Origin: Phragmites australis
Lineage: Eukaryota; Streptophyta; Magnoliopsida; Poales; Poaceae
Assembly: GCF_958298935.1 (NCBI RefSeq)
Contig: NC_084927.1
Span: 24,564,001-24,628,000 of the forward strand
DNA length: 64,000 nt
Reading direction: 5' to 3'
Each line of letters starts with the position of its first letter. Within the stretch, counting starts at the first letter, position 1. The position numbers and the translations under genes were made by a program. Shown in pieces: positions 1 through 11,454 of the stretch. A model generated the notes under the pieces. The model saw nothing but the letters and a program-made list of their open reading frames with translations, made no database searches and had not been told where the DNA came from.

Positions 1-840
1 GCTTAACCGGCTCGGCCTCCCGAAGACTCAGCCTCCCAAAATCCGGCCTCCCAAAGCCAGGATCCCCCTGAGACCTAGGTCTCAGGGAGCCTCGATCCCC
101 CGAAGCCTCGACCTTCTGAAGCCCCGGCCTTTTGGAGTCCTGCCTCCTGAAGGCTTCATCTCCCGAAGCCATGCCTCCCGAGGTTCCTGCCTCGGGAGGC
201 CCGGGCCACCTTCCTGAAGACAGCAGGGTGAGTCAGCGGGCCTTGAAAAAGATCTGCTGGAAGGGGAACACCGGTCGTGCTTTGCCTGTAAGGAAGTGAT
301 CGGCATTAAAGGCCTAAGCTAATGGACACTGCTCCGACACCCCTGCGTGATGGACGCTATCCTAACACCCCTGACAGTGCAGCGCTGGGCTGCAATCAGC
401 GACCGGCTCGTCCCCTTCAGAGGGTAGGCACCACGATAATTGCCACGGTAGATATTTATCTCCCCAATAAGGTAGAAAGTAGTTATCCGGTATAAGGCCC
501 AGTAATTCGGTCAGGTCCTAGATATTTGTACATTACGATAACTTGTACGCTAAGCTACGCATGACCCTATAAATAGGGGGCCATGATCGCCTAGGACAAG
601 GACCCAAAAGAAGAAAGGGGGCGTGACGAACACAGAACACGCATCACAGCGAACCTATGATACTCCCCCCAGATCGATCCATTTGCTCTACCATCAATAC
701 ATTCATGGTGTTCCTTCTTCTTAAACTTCGTCTCCAAACTTGAATCTCCTCCTTAGAAGAAACTCTCGCCGTACTTACTGGGGCAAGACGAACTCTTGCT
801 CCAACAATGTCAAAGCATGATCTGGTCATCTCAGCTGTGC
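1..840 (+). repeat. Gypsy-like LTR fragment with CCTCCCGAAG-type short repeats
   Basis: The first 230 bases are diverged short repeats built on CCTCCCGAAGCC or CCTCCCAAAG, a low-complexity pattern common in grass LTRs. A good TATA box (TATAAATA, 568-575) is followed by a purine-rich leader and a pyrimidine-rich stretch, as in the U3-R-U5 region of a Gypsy LTR. No partner LTR, primer-binding site or coding region is visible, and the left edge is cut by the window. The assignment rests on sequence character only. Confidence 0.4.
568..575 (+). promoter_or_regulatory. TATA box of the LTR-like repeat
   Basis: TATAAATA followed by a G run and a purine-rich segment. It probably belongs to the retroelement LTR, because no host gene follows it. 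Confidence 0.35.
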
Positions 841-2333
841 ACATAAGTTTTTGTCATGATGAGAAAGAACGGTCGTTTAATTAGAATAAAGCCTTAGGAC
901 AATTTTTTTCAATACGGTTACATGGCACTTAGGCATACTCATATAAGGGAGACAAATTTCGTCTAGTGTTGTGGTACATGGTAGGATTCACATTTTGTGA
1001 ATGACAAAGCTTAGGCAAGAGGTGCTACAATAGTGATTTTAGTTGAATTGGCTTACATTAAATTGTGAGGAGGGTGCCGCCTTCGGGTAGGCAACATCAC
1101 CATCCTGTGCTGCTAGAGGTGGTCAAGAAGGAGCAACCTTCTTGTGGCACATGGATGCATACATGTGGTGTCATCGGAGAGGTATATGATCAACGTGTGT
1201 CGTCCTCCTTAGGTGGAGTGGGAATAGCGTTAACTTCCCACTAGATGTCGAATATCTAGTCCTAGAGGTGATGAATGCAATCTTGATGGTGGGAAAGAAC
1301 AGGATGATTGACCTATCTCGTGAAGTGACAATTATCATAGTCATGAGGTCAAATATATGTCACATTGCCTAATATAACCATTCTCATAAAATACTCTAAA
1401 ATTCACTATTGACAACATCCCTGATCTATCACCATACTAATTTGTGTTAGCTAATTTAACAATTACTGCCTACAATACCGACAAAAATAATACACGTACT
1501 ATAAATTATTTACAAAGTACTAATTTAGAGCCTATTTATTTTTAGCATCTACATAATCTTATACTTAAAATAAATGAATATTATCAATATCAATCACAAT
1601 TACTACAATTAAAATAATTTCTAGATGTATTTCTACAGATAATTGCTACATTTCTAGAACCCTAATGAGTCTCTAAACCTGTATTTCTAAACCCTACATC
1701 TACATGTCTGAATCCTATTTCTAAATGTCCAGTCCTTATTCACTCTAAAGGCTAGCTTACATTGTTTGGAAAAGAAAAGAAAAAAAAGAAAAAAAAATCC
1801 TTCCGTCGGCCGGCGACCAAGCCGACCGGGGCGAGCCCGCTCCCTCTCTCTCTCTATGCCGAGCACCTCCCATTCCACCTCTCTCTCCCTCTCCTCCCTC
1901 AGCCTAAATCATCACAATCGCTCTTTCACTCCTCGCATGCACGAGGACGACGAAGAAGGATGGGGACAAAAAGAGTGCACTGTGATTTAGTCCTAGGACA
2001 TGTTAGCGTCCGAAACACCGAAACATAGTTTCGATATAGGGATTGCCGATAGGGCGACATGGCATCTTCTCGGCCGTACAAATGCCGAGAAGTGCTTCGC
2101 GCATCGACAGGATACATGGATCCTACGTGGACATGTGTTCCCACGCGGTCATCCACCAAAATGCCAAAACTCCCCTATCAGCAAATTGATTGATGAAACC
2201 ACCAAATTGATTGCCGAAACCACCCTTATTCACGCTCAGAATGGCGTCAGTACTATATTTTTGCCATGTTTCAAAAATAGGTCATATTTCTGCAATTATC
2301 TATTAACTAATATTATTTAAAAAAATCAGCACG
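841..2333. other. AT-rich intergenic DNA, no gene seen
   Basis: Open frames are short and do not resemble any protein I know. A purine tract (about 1768-1797) and a CT-rich tract (about 1838-1905) explain the spurious lysine- and serine-rich frames here. Nothing else stands out. Confidence 0.6.
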
Positions 2334-2341
2334 GCGCTACC

Positions 2342-2952
2342 TAGGGGTGGAAATGGATGGCAGGAAATCCGAATTATCCGATTCCGTATCCGTTAAAATA
2401 CGAATATGGATATTCGTATCCGTATTCGTTTCTGAAATGGATACTAAAATGGATATATCCGAATTCGTTTTCGAGATTCGGATTCAAATGTGGATATGCG
2501 AATTCGAGATATATCCGATTCGTATCCGTATCCGCCAACTAGGGAACTAAATTTTGCTAAAGTTTTAGAAATTTCAGATATGAACGAAATTCCAACCCAA
2601 TCAAATTGGAACAATTTCAGTCAAATTTCATCAAATTTCAGTTAAATTTGATCAAAAATTTAAATTTCCAACATGAATTTTGAACAAAATTTTGTAAAAT
2701 TCCGGCCCAATCAAAGTAGAACAAATTTCATTCGAATTTTATCAAATTTCAGTCAATTTTTTTCAAAAATTTAAATTTCCAACCTGAATTTCGAAGATCG
2801 AGTAGATATCCGAATGCGGATTCGTATTCGAACTATCCGATTCGTATTCGTATTCGAAGATATCCGGATCCGTATTCGTATTCGGGTTAAAATACGGTAA
2901 ATCGTACTATCCAAATTCGATTACATGCGTATCCGATCCGTTTCCATCCCTA
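2342..2952. mobile_element. Non-autonomous hAT element (MITE), 611 bp, with 8-bp target duplication
   Basis: The left end reads TAGGGGTGGAAATGGAT and the reverse complement of the right end reads TAGGGATGGAAACGGAT, two differences in 17. TAGGG termini are typical of plant hAT elements. The element is flanked by identical 8-bp copies of GCGCTACC (2334-2341 and 2953-2960), the target-duplication length of the hAT superfamily. Subterminal regions are full of TATCCG/ATTCG motifs in both orientations, as expected for transposase-binding repeats. The interior is AT-rich and non-coding, so it would depend on a transposase made elsewhere. Confidence 0.9.
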
Positions 2953-2960
2953 GCGCTACC

Positions 2961-3395
2961 ATTCTGTGACCCTGATCAATGTCAGGGGATGAGCAAACAG
3001 TGATGGGGGGGGGTCGGTAATAATTGTTCTTGTTATGCCTGGAATCATTTTCCGAAAACGGCGATACGCAATTCAGCATATTATAATACAAATATCCGTT
3101 GTATCTAAGACCATGTACTACGCATCAACATTTTCAATCCTGAGAAAATTATCATTTTAAAACAGAATGATAAGCAAAAGATTCTCTAGAAGGACTGTCC
3201 CGATCTTATTGCGTACCACTACCAGCGCCGGAGATGGAAGTGATCACCGGGGACAGCTACATTTCGATCGGTCCCCATCTACTTCCTAGCTAGACCGGTT
3301 TAATGTGATGATTGGACATACGGTACGGCCTCCATGCACACCTCCATGCATCAGAGCACGGCCTCCGTGCATATGCATCTGCATACGGAAACGGA
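2961..3395. other. Intergenic DNA, no gene seen
   Basis: Contains a run of about ten G (near 3003-3013) and a short CTCCATGCA-type repeat cluster near 3330-3382. No coding signal. Confidence 0.5.
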
Positions 3396-3912
3396 AAAAA
3401 TCCAAAATTAGACAATATATTTGAATATATTTATTGAAATAGATAATATGTAGTTATATTTATTAATTTAATATTTATATTTGACGTACGGTGTACTGAA
3501 AATAGATTTTCGGCACATCATATATCGAAAATGGATTGTATGCCGATTACAGATAGTAGTGTCGTATTCAGCACACTGTGTGCTGAAAAACACTTTTTTG
3601 ATACATGGTCATGTCATATTTGCTTTTTCGGTACATGGTTATGTCGGTACTGAAAAAGTGTTTTTTGACATACGGTGTGCTGAATACGGCATTGTTGCTC
3701 GTATTCGGTACATCGTGTGCCGAATATAGTCTATTTTTGACATACGGTGTGCTGAATACGGGTAACTGTGTCGTATTTGGCACATCGTGTACCGGAAATA
3801 ACTTTTTCAGTATACCATACGCTGAATATGGATGCTAAATTAATAAATACGATTATATATTATCTATTTTGATAAATATGCTCATACATGCTATCTAATT
3901 TTGAATTTTTGA
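3396..3912. mobile_element. Foldback element with about 75-bp inverted ends and nested palindromes
   Basis: The left arm (about 3396-3475) matches the reverse complement of the right arm (about 3835-3912), including the shared blocks CAAAATTAGA, AATAGATAATAT and ATTTATTAATTTA. The interior (3480-3835) carries at least six alternating-orientation copies of a unit like GACATACGGTGTGCTGAATAC and its inverse, so it can fold into several hairpins. It does not code for protein. No convincing target duplication was found at the edges, so the superfamily is unassigned. Its arms and style resemble the element at 26649-26945. Confidence 0.65.
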
Positions 3913-5230
3913 CTCTGGAACCCAGCTCTTCGCATTATTTTGGCCTAACGAGCGATCGAGGTGACTGACTGAACCAACGTGGATGGATGCTGACCATCCG
4001 GAGCTCCGGCCTCCTAGCTAGACCTGTCTTTCTTTCTCCCTTTTGGCGACTGGACTTTCTAGCTAGTGTACCGGCCAAGAATTTCGCCAGAATTTGTGCG
4101 CGATATGGAGGCTGCTAGCTAGCTAGCTTGCCAACCAGCTAGGGCTTCAAGTTTCTGATGACATCTTTTGGGTTGGATGATACGTCTGGCCTTGCGCCGT
4201 ACGTATATGTTGGCTGTTCCTCTTGCTTTGGGCGGTTATCATGATATGTGCTATGCAACTGCAAAGTTTCAGACCAATGGCCACTAAGTGTCAATCAACC
4301 GAAGTTACAATTCAACGCGGTCGAGAAAAACAAAGCTGCTTTTCGACTTTACAGGGTCGATGAGATATCACTTTGACCACTAATTCCTGATATGATACGT
4401 CATTTGATCCGCTTTTTCAGTAGAGAAGAAACCCAAGACAAATTCATGAGGCCAACTCCAGCCGATCTTGCCGTATCACTGTTCCCGCTGAAAATGCCGT
4501 CTGACGTCGTCTGTATGCGCCTCCAGCGGAATCGGCAAATACGATTTTCCAAGTTCTACAGGGATGCGGTATCGAGCAGGTTTTGGCAAATTTGCCGATG
4601 GATACGGGTTGCGGTATCACTGTGCATAGCGTATGTACGTGGGTCTGAGGAGAGAATAAGAATAATGGAAGGGAGAAAATGGCGTAGTTGTTGGAGATGA
4701 AAAAATAGTGGATACTGTAATAGTGTTAGAGGATACTGTAATAATATTATAGGAGATGAATTTTTAGAGTATCTGTCGAAGATGACCTGATATAATACGT
4801 CATTTGATCCTAACTCTCTAATGCTTGAAATCCCACATCTCTTTTGCTGAACATCAGAGTCTAGAGACCATGGCACGCACTGAGGGCGGGTAAGGGCTGT
4901 TAGAGTATATTAATACACATTGAAATGCTTTGTTCGTTCCTGTATTTTTTTTGGCTTTGTTCACATTTTGTGATAATGTCTTATGCATGCATCATCACTC
5001 GTCCAACCGACCAAACAATATTTCGACTCCCCATATCATCTCATATGTACGACCAACCAAACGGGCCCTTCTTATATCACTTCAGTCTGGATTTTCCTAT
5101 CGACTTTTGTTTGTAGACCAGACCAAAACTAGAATCATTTTTTATTTTTGAGTAACCAATTGCAACGCTTGTACACTTACATATGATTATGGAGAAGATC
5201 CCTGCATGCGACATGCCGCCACAGCAACTT
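3913..5230. other. Intergenic DNA with a 25-bp direct repeat 400 bp apart
   Basis: A 25-bp segment at 4386-4410 recurs with one mismatch at 4786-4810. Between the copies, about 4449-4785 has MITE-like ends (GCCAACTCCAGCCGATC on the left, a diverged inverse near 4757-4785). No coding sequence is recognisable. Confidence 0.45.
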
Positions 5231-5680
5231 CACTATAAAAAATAATTTAGTGGGACGCTCCTATACAGATGGTTACTGTGGAACCGTGTGTGTAAAGATT
5301 ATCACAAACGATTCTAAATAAAAAAACATTTGTGATAATGAAGAGACGTGTCCAAAAATAGCGGAACGCTTTTAGTACAGACGGTTACATTTGAAACTAT
5401 CTGTAATATTAATATAGATGACTCGTATTTGGAGCCATCTGTGATAAAAAGAATATCACAAACGGCTCCAAATAGGAACCGTCTGTAATATTAATATAGA
5501 CGGTTCGAATTTGGAGCAGTCTGTAATAAAACGAAATTCACACACAGTGCTAAACAGGGTCGTCTGTAAAATTAGTATAGACGGTTCAAATATGAGCCGT
5601 CTGAGAAAATGGCCAGTGGAGACACTTCAGTACAAACGGCTTCAAACACAATGTCATCTGTAATATTAGAATAATACATC
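5231..5680. repeat. CACTA left subterminal repeat array
   Basis: Roughly nine diverged copies of a 15-20 bp unit in both orientations (for example AGACGGTTCGAATTTGGAG and inverse GCCGTCTG), spaced about 35-50 bp. In CACTA elements such arrays bind the TNPA-type protein. Confidence 0.8.
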
Positions 5681-6351
5681 ATCCTCTACCTCCAGATCGA
5701 AGCAAAACATGTGCCGAACAGTGAAGAACAGTGCACAGCTTTTGGAGGGAGAGGCCGGCGATTTTGAGCAAAAAATTGTTAGATTTCGGTGAAAACTTGA
5801 AGATGGTATTTGTTACTCTAAGGTAAGCATTATGTTCTAATTTGGTTTAGATGGTCTAGATTTAGTTTGGAGAGCTAGCTAGATCTAGATTTTTTCTATA
5901 ATGACGTAGTTTTGTTCTATTCATTGGATGATGTAGATGCTGTAGATTTTATGTTCTAATTTAGTCTTGAGAGATCAACTATATCTATATCTAAACTTAG
6001 ATTTTTTTCATGATGATCTAGAATATATATTAGTTGTTCTAGGTATATATGAAGCTCAAAGTATAGGTCAAGATTTAATTATGTGTTACTATAAATGGCT
6101 AGCTTTAATATAGTGTTCTAGATAAATTTTAGATTTTTGGTATACAAACATAAAATTATCAATAACTATATAGTATTTAACGATAAATTTTGAATTAATG
6201 TTTACCCTTATTTTTAATTATTTTTGGATTAATTATCATTTGCATGATTTATTCATGCATGTATGCATGGTAGCACCATTTTTTTTATGAAAATCTTGGT
6301 TGCGCTTTTTTATTAGGTTGATTTGATATTAATTTACTTCGTATATTATAG

Positions 6352-8000
6352 ATGGATTGCGGCTGGATGTACAGCTCTCATACGAACCAAGGGTACCTTG
6401 ATGGTGTGACAGCTTTTCTGGCAGCTGTCGAGGAGGATCGTTTGGAGAAGGGTGTTAAATTTATATATTGTCCTTGTTGTATTGTAGAAACAAAATATCT
6501 TTTCTTAGACAGAACACATCCCTACAGATCCAAACGCACTTGATTATTATGGGCTTAAAACCGGACTACACGTGTTGGACCAAACATGCTAAAGAGCAAA
6601 ATGTGTTACACGAAGACATTGGTATCGTCGAAGAACCCAAAGTTGACGTAAGAAGAGAAGATGACGAGGAATTTGGTGCAGATGATGATGATTGTAATGG
6701 TGCAGACGATGATGATAGGTTGAGTCAGATGATGTGCGATGCAAACATGAACTTGAGTACTTGGAGAGACTTTAATAAATTCATGTGCTTGATTGAGGTC
6801 TAGAAAAAATTATTGTTCCATGGATGCAAAACGGAATACACAAAGTTGCCATCTATGCTTGAACTGCTTAAATTGAAAGCAAGCGATGGTTGGTCAGATA
6901 AGAGTTTCACAATGCTATTAGAACTATTATTGGACATGCTTCCAGATAGAAATGAGCGGTCCAAAAGCACATACGAAGCAAAGCAGGTTCTTTTTCCATT
7001 AGGAATAGATATAGAAAGGATACATACATGTTCGAACGACTGTATCCTATACTATAAATATCTATCATACTTGTATTCATGTCTAGTGTGCAAAGCATCT
7101 CGATACAAGTGTAAGAGTCAATCAGACAACGATGACGTGAAGAAAGTAATTCTTGCTAAGATGGTGTGGTATCTGCCTATAATTCTGTGTCTTAAGGATT
7201 TATTTGCGAATCAAAAAGAGGTCAAATTATTGTGCTCACACTCGGAGGGTTGCAAGCAATATGGAAAGCTAAGACACCCTGCTAATTCTCCCCAGTGGAG
7301 AAACATTGACATGATCTTCGATGACTTTGGTGCATCACCAAGGAATATAAGATTTGCTTTGAGCACATATGGGATAAATCCTTTTGGGAACATGAGTAGC
7401 AGGCACAATACTTGGTCAGTTTTTCTCAGTATTTACAACCTACCTCATTGGTTGTGTATGAAACGGAAGTACTTGATGATGTCTCTGCTTATCCAAGACT
7501 CAAAACAACTTGGGAACGATATTGATGTATACCTAAGACAATTGGTCAAAGATCTAAAAATGTTGTGGAACTAAGGGTTCAAGTATGGGATGCGTACAAA
7601 AGAGAGAATTTCACACTACGCGCCTTATTATTTTGCACGATCAATGATTTATCTGCACTACGTAACCTTTCAGACAAAAGTAAAGAAGTAGACATGGCGT
7701 GTCCTCATTGCTTAGATGGTACCACAAGTATGTGGCTATCCTACTCGCGTAAATGGTGTTCATGTGCCATCATAGGTACCTTAATAGGTATCACCCGTAC
7801 TGCAATATGGAGTAACAATTCGACGTAACAAGGGAGAGAGATTTATGTCCAAGGTATTACAGTGGTCAAGACGTGCACAATATGGTTAAAGATCTTGATA
7901 TTGTGTTTGGAAAGGGGAGTAAAAATCTAAGGATATCGGTGGAATGTGGAAGAAGAGATCTATATTGTGGGAGCTACCGTATTGGAAGCAACTGATTTGT
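6352..8000 (+). pseudogene. TNP2-type CACTA transposase, truncated and frameshifted
   Basis: A Transpos_assoc-like segment starts at 6352 (MDCGWMY, then a CPCC motif, then DYTCWTKH). A 1-nt frame change near 6520-6540 breaks it. The same frame then reaches an in-frame TAG at 6801-6803. A good TNP2 core follows (6813-7574), with the family motifs GWSDKSFTMLLELL, NDCILY, YGINPFGNMS and GNDIDVYLRQL. Further frame changes occur near 7560 and again between about 7725 and 7770, after which LNRYHP and ELPYWK can still be read. Similarity stops near 8000, where the family normally continues with a conserved HNLDVMH segment. The C-terminal half is therefore missing. In intact elements this protein cuts and rejoins the element ends. 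This copy cannot make a working enzyme. Confidence 0.88.
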
Positions 8001-9648
8001 TCTTATGGGTTGTTCTTAGCCAATGTAGCTGTTTATGCTTGTGATTTGGACACCTGATTTGTTTTGAATAACAAACATCATTATGACATAATAGTTGTAA
8101 GACACTAGATAGCATGTTTCATACATCAATTGTAGGCACTTCACCTAATTTTATAGCTATGGGTGATGAGAACTTGTTATTGCTACAATTCTACTTACTG
8201 TTAGCATTTTTTTGTGGGAGGTTCTGCTTTTGGTTCCACGCTCTTATTGGTGACTGGTAACTTTAGCTTGTTGTACTAGCTTTGAAAGGTAAATTATGGG
8301 AATATGGATCATGTGTTAATACTATACATGATTTATAGCTGAGTATAAGGTGGTTTGTTCATGCTACAATGAGCTTTTGTTGTTGCTTAAGGGACATTTG
8401 TTTCACCACTGAAGCTGTAATGGTCTGTTCACCCCTTATTTTGTCATCGGTACAGTTTTCGAGTATTGTACCCAGAATTTTGAGTTTAATCTCCAGAGTT
8501 TGAACTTTTTTAGTAAGTGATGTTTATTCTATCTTGTTAACCTATAAAAGGCAACTATCAATTTGTTGGCTCAAAGACATGTTAATAAGTGCTTTGTTAT
8601 TCCCTAAATAGCTTAATGTAATGTGCACTATCGAAAACTATTTCTTATTTGTTTCATATTCTCTACTTAGCTCAACTTTAAGAACATATGGTATTCATGA
8701 AACATCGTAATTCTTTTAAAGTAATGGCTAACTTGCAATTTTGTGTGGTTACACTCTGATCTTTGAGCATGTTGTGTTTTTAACATTATGACTTAACCTG
8801 GCTCTATCTGCCTTTTTAGAATTCAGGTAGTAATCACCTGAACAAATGGGATCAGTATTTTTCCTCCCAACAATCTAAATAATAAAAAGGATGGTTGAGA
8901 TATATATCATCATCTGTAACCCATCAAGCTTGTGTGTGAAAACTCTTATCCACCTATCCTTTTGCCTGCACTTGCCTCTGCATATGAGCATTGCATCAGT
9001 CTTTCTTGCATGGCATCTGGTTATGGTTGAGAATAATAAACAAGTATGTTCTCTTGCTTGCCTGTGTAATATTTGAGTAATAATGACTGTTGGGTAGTTC
9101 GATGTCAAGTTGGGAAGCTATTGTTTGTTTTCTAGGACCACAATTGTAGTTGGATCCCAGATTGCAACCCCTGTGTTGTCAACCCCTTTAAAATATTTGG
9201 AATTTCATAGGTTTATATAAAAATATCAATAAGAAGTTATGAATAATAGTATTTTTGCCCAAATGGGAAGAAACATGCAGATTTAGCCATGAGATTGTCA
9301 TTCCAAATGGCCCATTCCATCTTTTGCCTTATCCCGTTAATCCTGAAAGTCGTTGTTCAGTTTTTTTGAACTTCATGACCATGTTTTCACTTGCTTGTTA
9401 GAGATTCTTCTGAAGAAGCTTTACTGATTTACTAAATTGCATTGAGAAAGAAATCCAAGCTTCAGCTTTACTAAATTCTTGGAACCACAAACTTCGGTGG
9501 TTAAATGGAAGCCGTACCTCTTTCAGCTTTACCTCTTGTTTGCCAATTATGAGACATCATATGAACTATTCTTTCTTCAATATATGCTACACTTTTGTTG
9601 TTTATTGATCCCTCCTAGGAACACCAGAATAACAAGTACTACTACATT
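8001..9648. other. T-rich non-coding filler inside the CACTA element
   Basis: This stretch replaces the lost 3' half of the TNP2 gene. It is T-rich and intron-like, with no reading frame I recognise. It may be captured host intron DNA or decayed element DNA. Confidence 0.45.
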
Positions 9649-11185
9649 TGTCGGAGGATTAACTCCTGTCGCAGGGATCCCGAGAGACCCCTTTTTAGAG
9701 ATTCGGCCGGGGGGATGATCCTGAATAAGTTCATCAGAGAAATAAATGAGAGTAAATGCAACGGCCGGTGGTGGGGGTGATGATCTAGTGCAAAGAGAAG
9801 TAAATGCACCGGAAATTAGACAGGTTTGGGCCGCACGGGGGCGTAATACCCTACTCCTGTATGGATGTAATAACTGTCCTGAGGAAGTCCCTCAAGGATG
9901 TTGCTGGTTACAAGAATATTTGTCTAACTAAGAGCTTGAGGCTCCTTGTTCTTAGGCAGGGATTATGCCTTGAGTTGGTCTATGGTTCAATTCTCGGTGC
10001 TTCTGTGTTCGATGCTTGCGGTCTCTTGCTCGATTGCTTGTTGGGTCGTTCTCGGGTGGTTTGTTGGATGTATCCTTCTCTTCTGTGCTGCCGGCTCTTT
10101 TAAGCACTCGCCGGCTGCGACATGCCCTGAACGGGAAAGAGGGGGCACTAGTTCCAAGACGCCACGACTAGAAAAGGTGTCATCATTTCTTCTGGGTGAA
10201 GTGACCGGGGGTGGAAAACGCGGCGCACGCCCGGTCACTTGTCACCATAAACACCCTGGCAACGGGCGCCGACAGAGCAACCCGGCGTGCCCGTCCTGTC
10301 TTGTTCCTCTGCCACAGCAGGGCGGCAGACGGAATGCCTTGATCCTGGTGATGTTATCCCGAGACACACCGGATGATACGGGACGGGACCCGTGCAATTA
10401 ATGGCCCCACGCCTCTCTGCCAAAACATGGCAGGAACTAACACTGTGACGGGAGCAGTTGGGGATGTTAGGCCACGCACGCTCATTGAATGTAGCCTCGG
10501 ACCTCTGACTGATTGACACCCCATCGGCGGGTGCCTCGGGGGTCTTTCTGAGTCGTCGGGGCAGCGAGTGCTCGGGGGTACTGTTCACCTCCCCGAGCAT
10601 TCTCTCCCGAGAATGCCTATCCTTGCCCTCGGGGTACCGGGTGCTCGGGGGTACTGTTCACCTCCCCGAGCACTCTCTTCCGAGCACTCTTGCACGAACC
10701 TTCGGGGAACCGAGTGCTCGGGGGCTGCCACGTGCAACCCCTAGCACTCTTTCTCGAGCACTCTTTCCCGAGCACTTTTGCACAGATCTTTCGGGGAACC
10801 GAGAGCTCGGGGGCTGCCACGTGCAGCCCCGAGCACTCTCTCCCGGGCACTTTCACACTAACCCTCGGGGAACCGAGTGCTCGGGGGCTGCCGCACGCAG
10901 TCCCCGAGCACTCTCTCCCGGAAGTTAGCTCTTCTGATCGTCGGGGGACTAGGGTGCTCGGGGGTGACCGGGCACTTCCCCGAGCACTTTCTTCCCGGAA
11001 CTTAGACTTTACGGATCATCGGGGAACTGGGGTGCTCGGGAACCAGGGACTGTGGCCCCGAGCACCTTCTCCCGGGACTTGAACTTTCCTCACCCCGCAG
11101 GAGGGACCTCGTGGGATGGCGACACGTGGCGGATGGCCGGCCTGGCCTCAGGATTCAGGGAGCCCCGGTTCCTGATACACCAACA
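9649..11185 (+). mobile_element. Gypsy-type LTR (about 1.54 kb), 5' LTR of a truncated insertion
   Basis: It begins TGTCGGAGGATTAACTCC and ends ATACACCAACA. It is clearly the same family as the two LTRs at 51419-54330: all share the start, a segment like GACAGGTTCGGGCCGC, the tandem GTGCTCGGGGG repeats and the end. Internal element sequence follows directly, so this is a 5' LTR rather than a solo LTR. No 3' LTR exists downstream, and the flanking ACATT cannot be paired, so the right side of the insertion has been deleted. Confidence 0.8.
10566..11096. repeat. Palindromic 72-89 bp tandem repeats in the LTR
   Basis: About seven monomers, each with GTGCTCGGGGG, a short spacer, CCCCGAGCAC, TCTCTCCCGGA and a CTCGGGGAACC block. 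The first two blocks are inverse to each other, so each monomer can form a hairpin. The same array occurs in both other LTRs of this family in the window. Confidence 0.85.
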
Positions 11186-11454
11186 GTAGCCCCCGGGCCC
11201 ATTGGCAGGCGACGGCACGGAGACTGCGAATGGGCCCTTCGTCGCGAACGAGGCCGAGGCTGGCGTGGACGCCACATGGCAAGCTTTCAAGAGGTGGCCC
11301 TTTAGATCCGGACCGTTGGTACGGCCCAACGGGGAGACGAGTGGATGCGCGTCCACACAACTCCCGAAGGGCATGACAACGGGGCGGGCAGCACGCGTGG
11401 CTGCCGCGCAGATCGAGGAAAATACGCCTGGCAGCCACTGACGCTGCACGACCA

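Noticed and set aside
1762..1990. Lys/Ser-rich frames over purine and CT tracts
   Set aside because: Produced by simple-sequence DNA.
10566..11096. Regular spaced repeats resembling a CRISPR array
   Set aside because: The repeats are long, diverged, palindromic tandem units inside a plant LTR; no cas genes and a eukaryotic context.
9649..11185. Solo-LTR interpretation of the LTR in the CACTA element
   Set aside because: Internal element sequence with the gypsy-type gene follows directly, and no flanking duplication could be paired.
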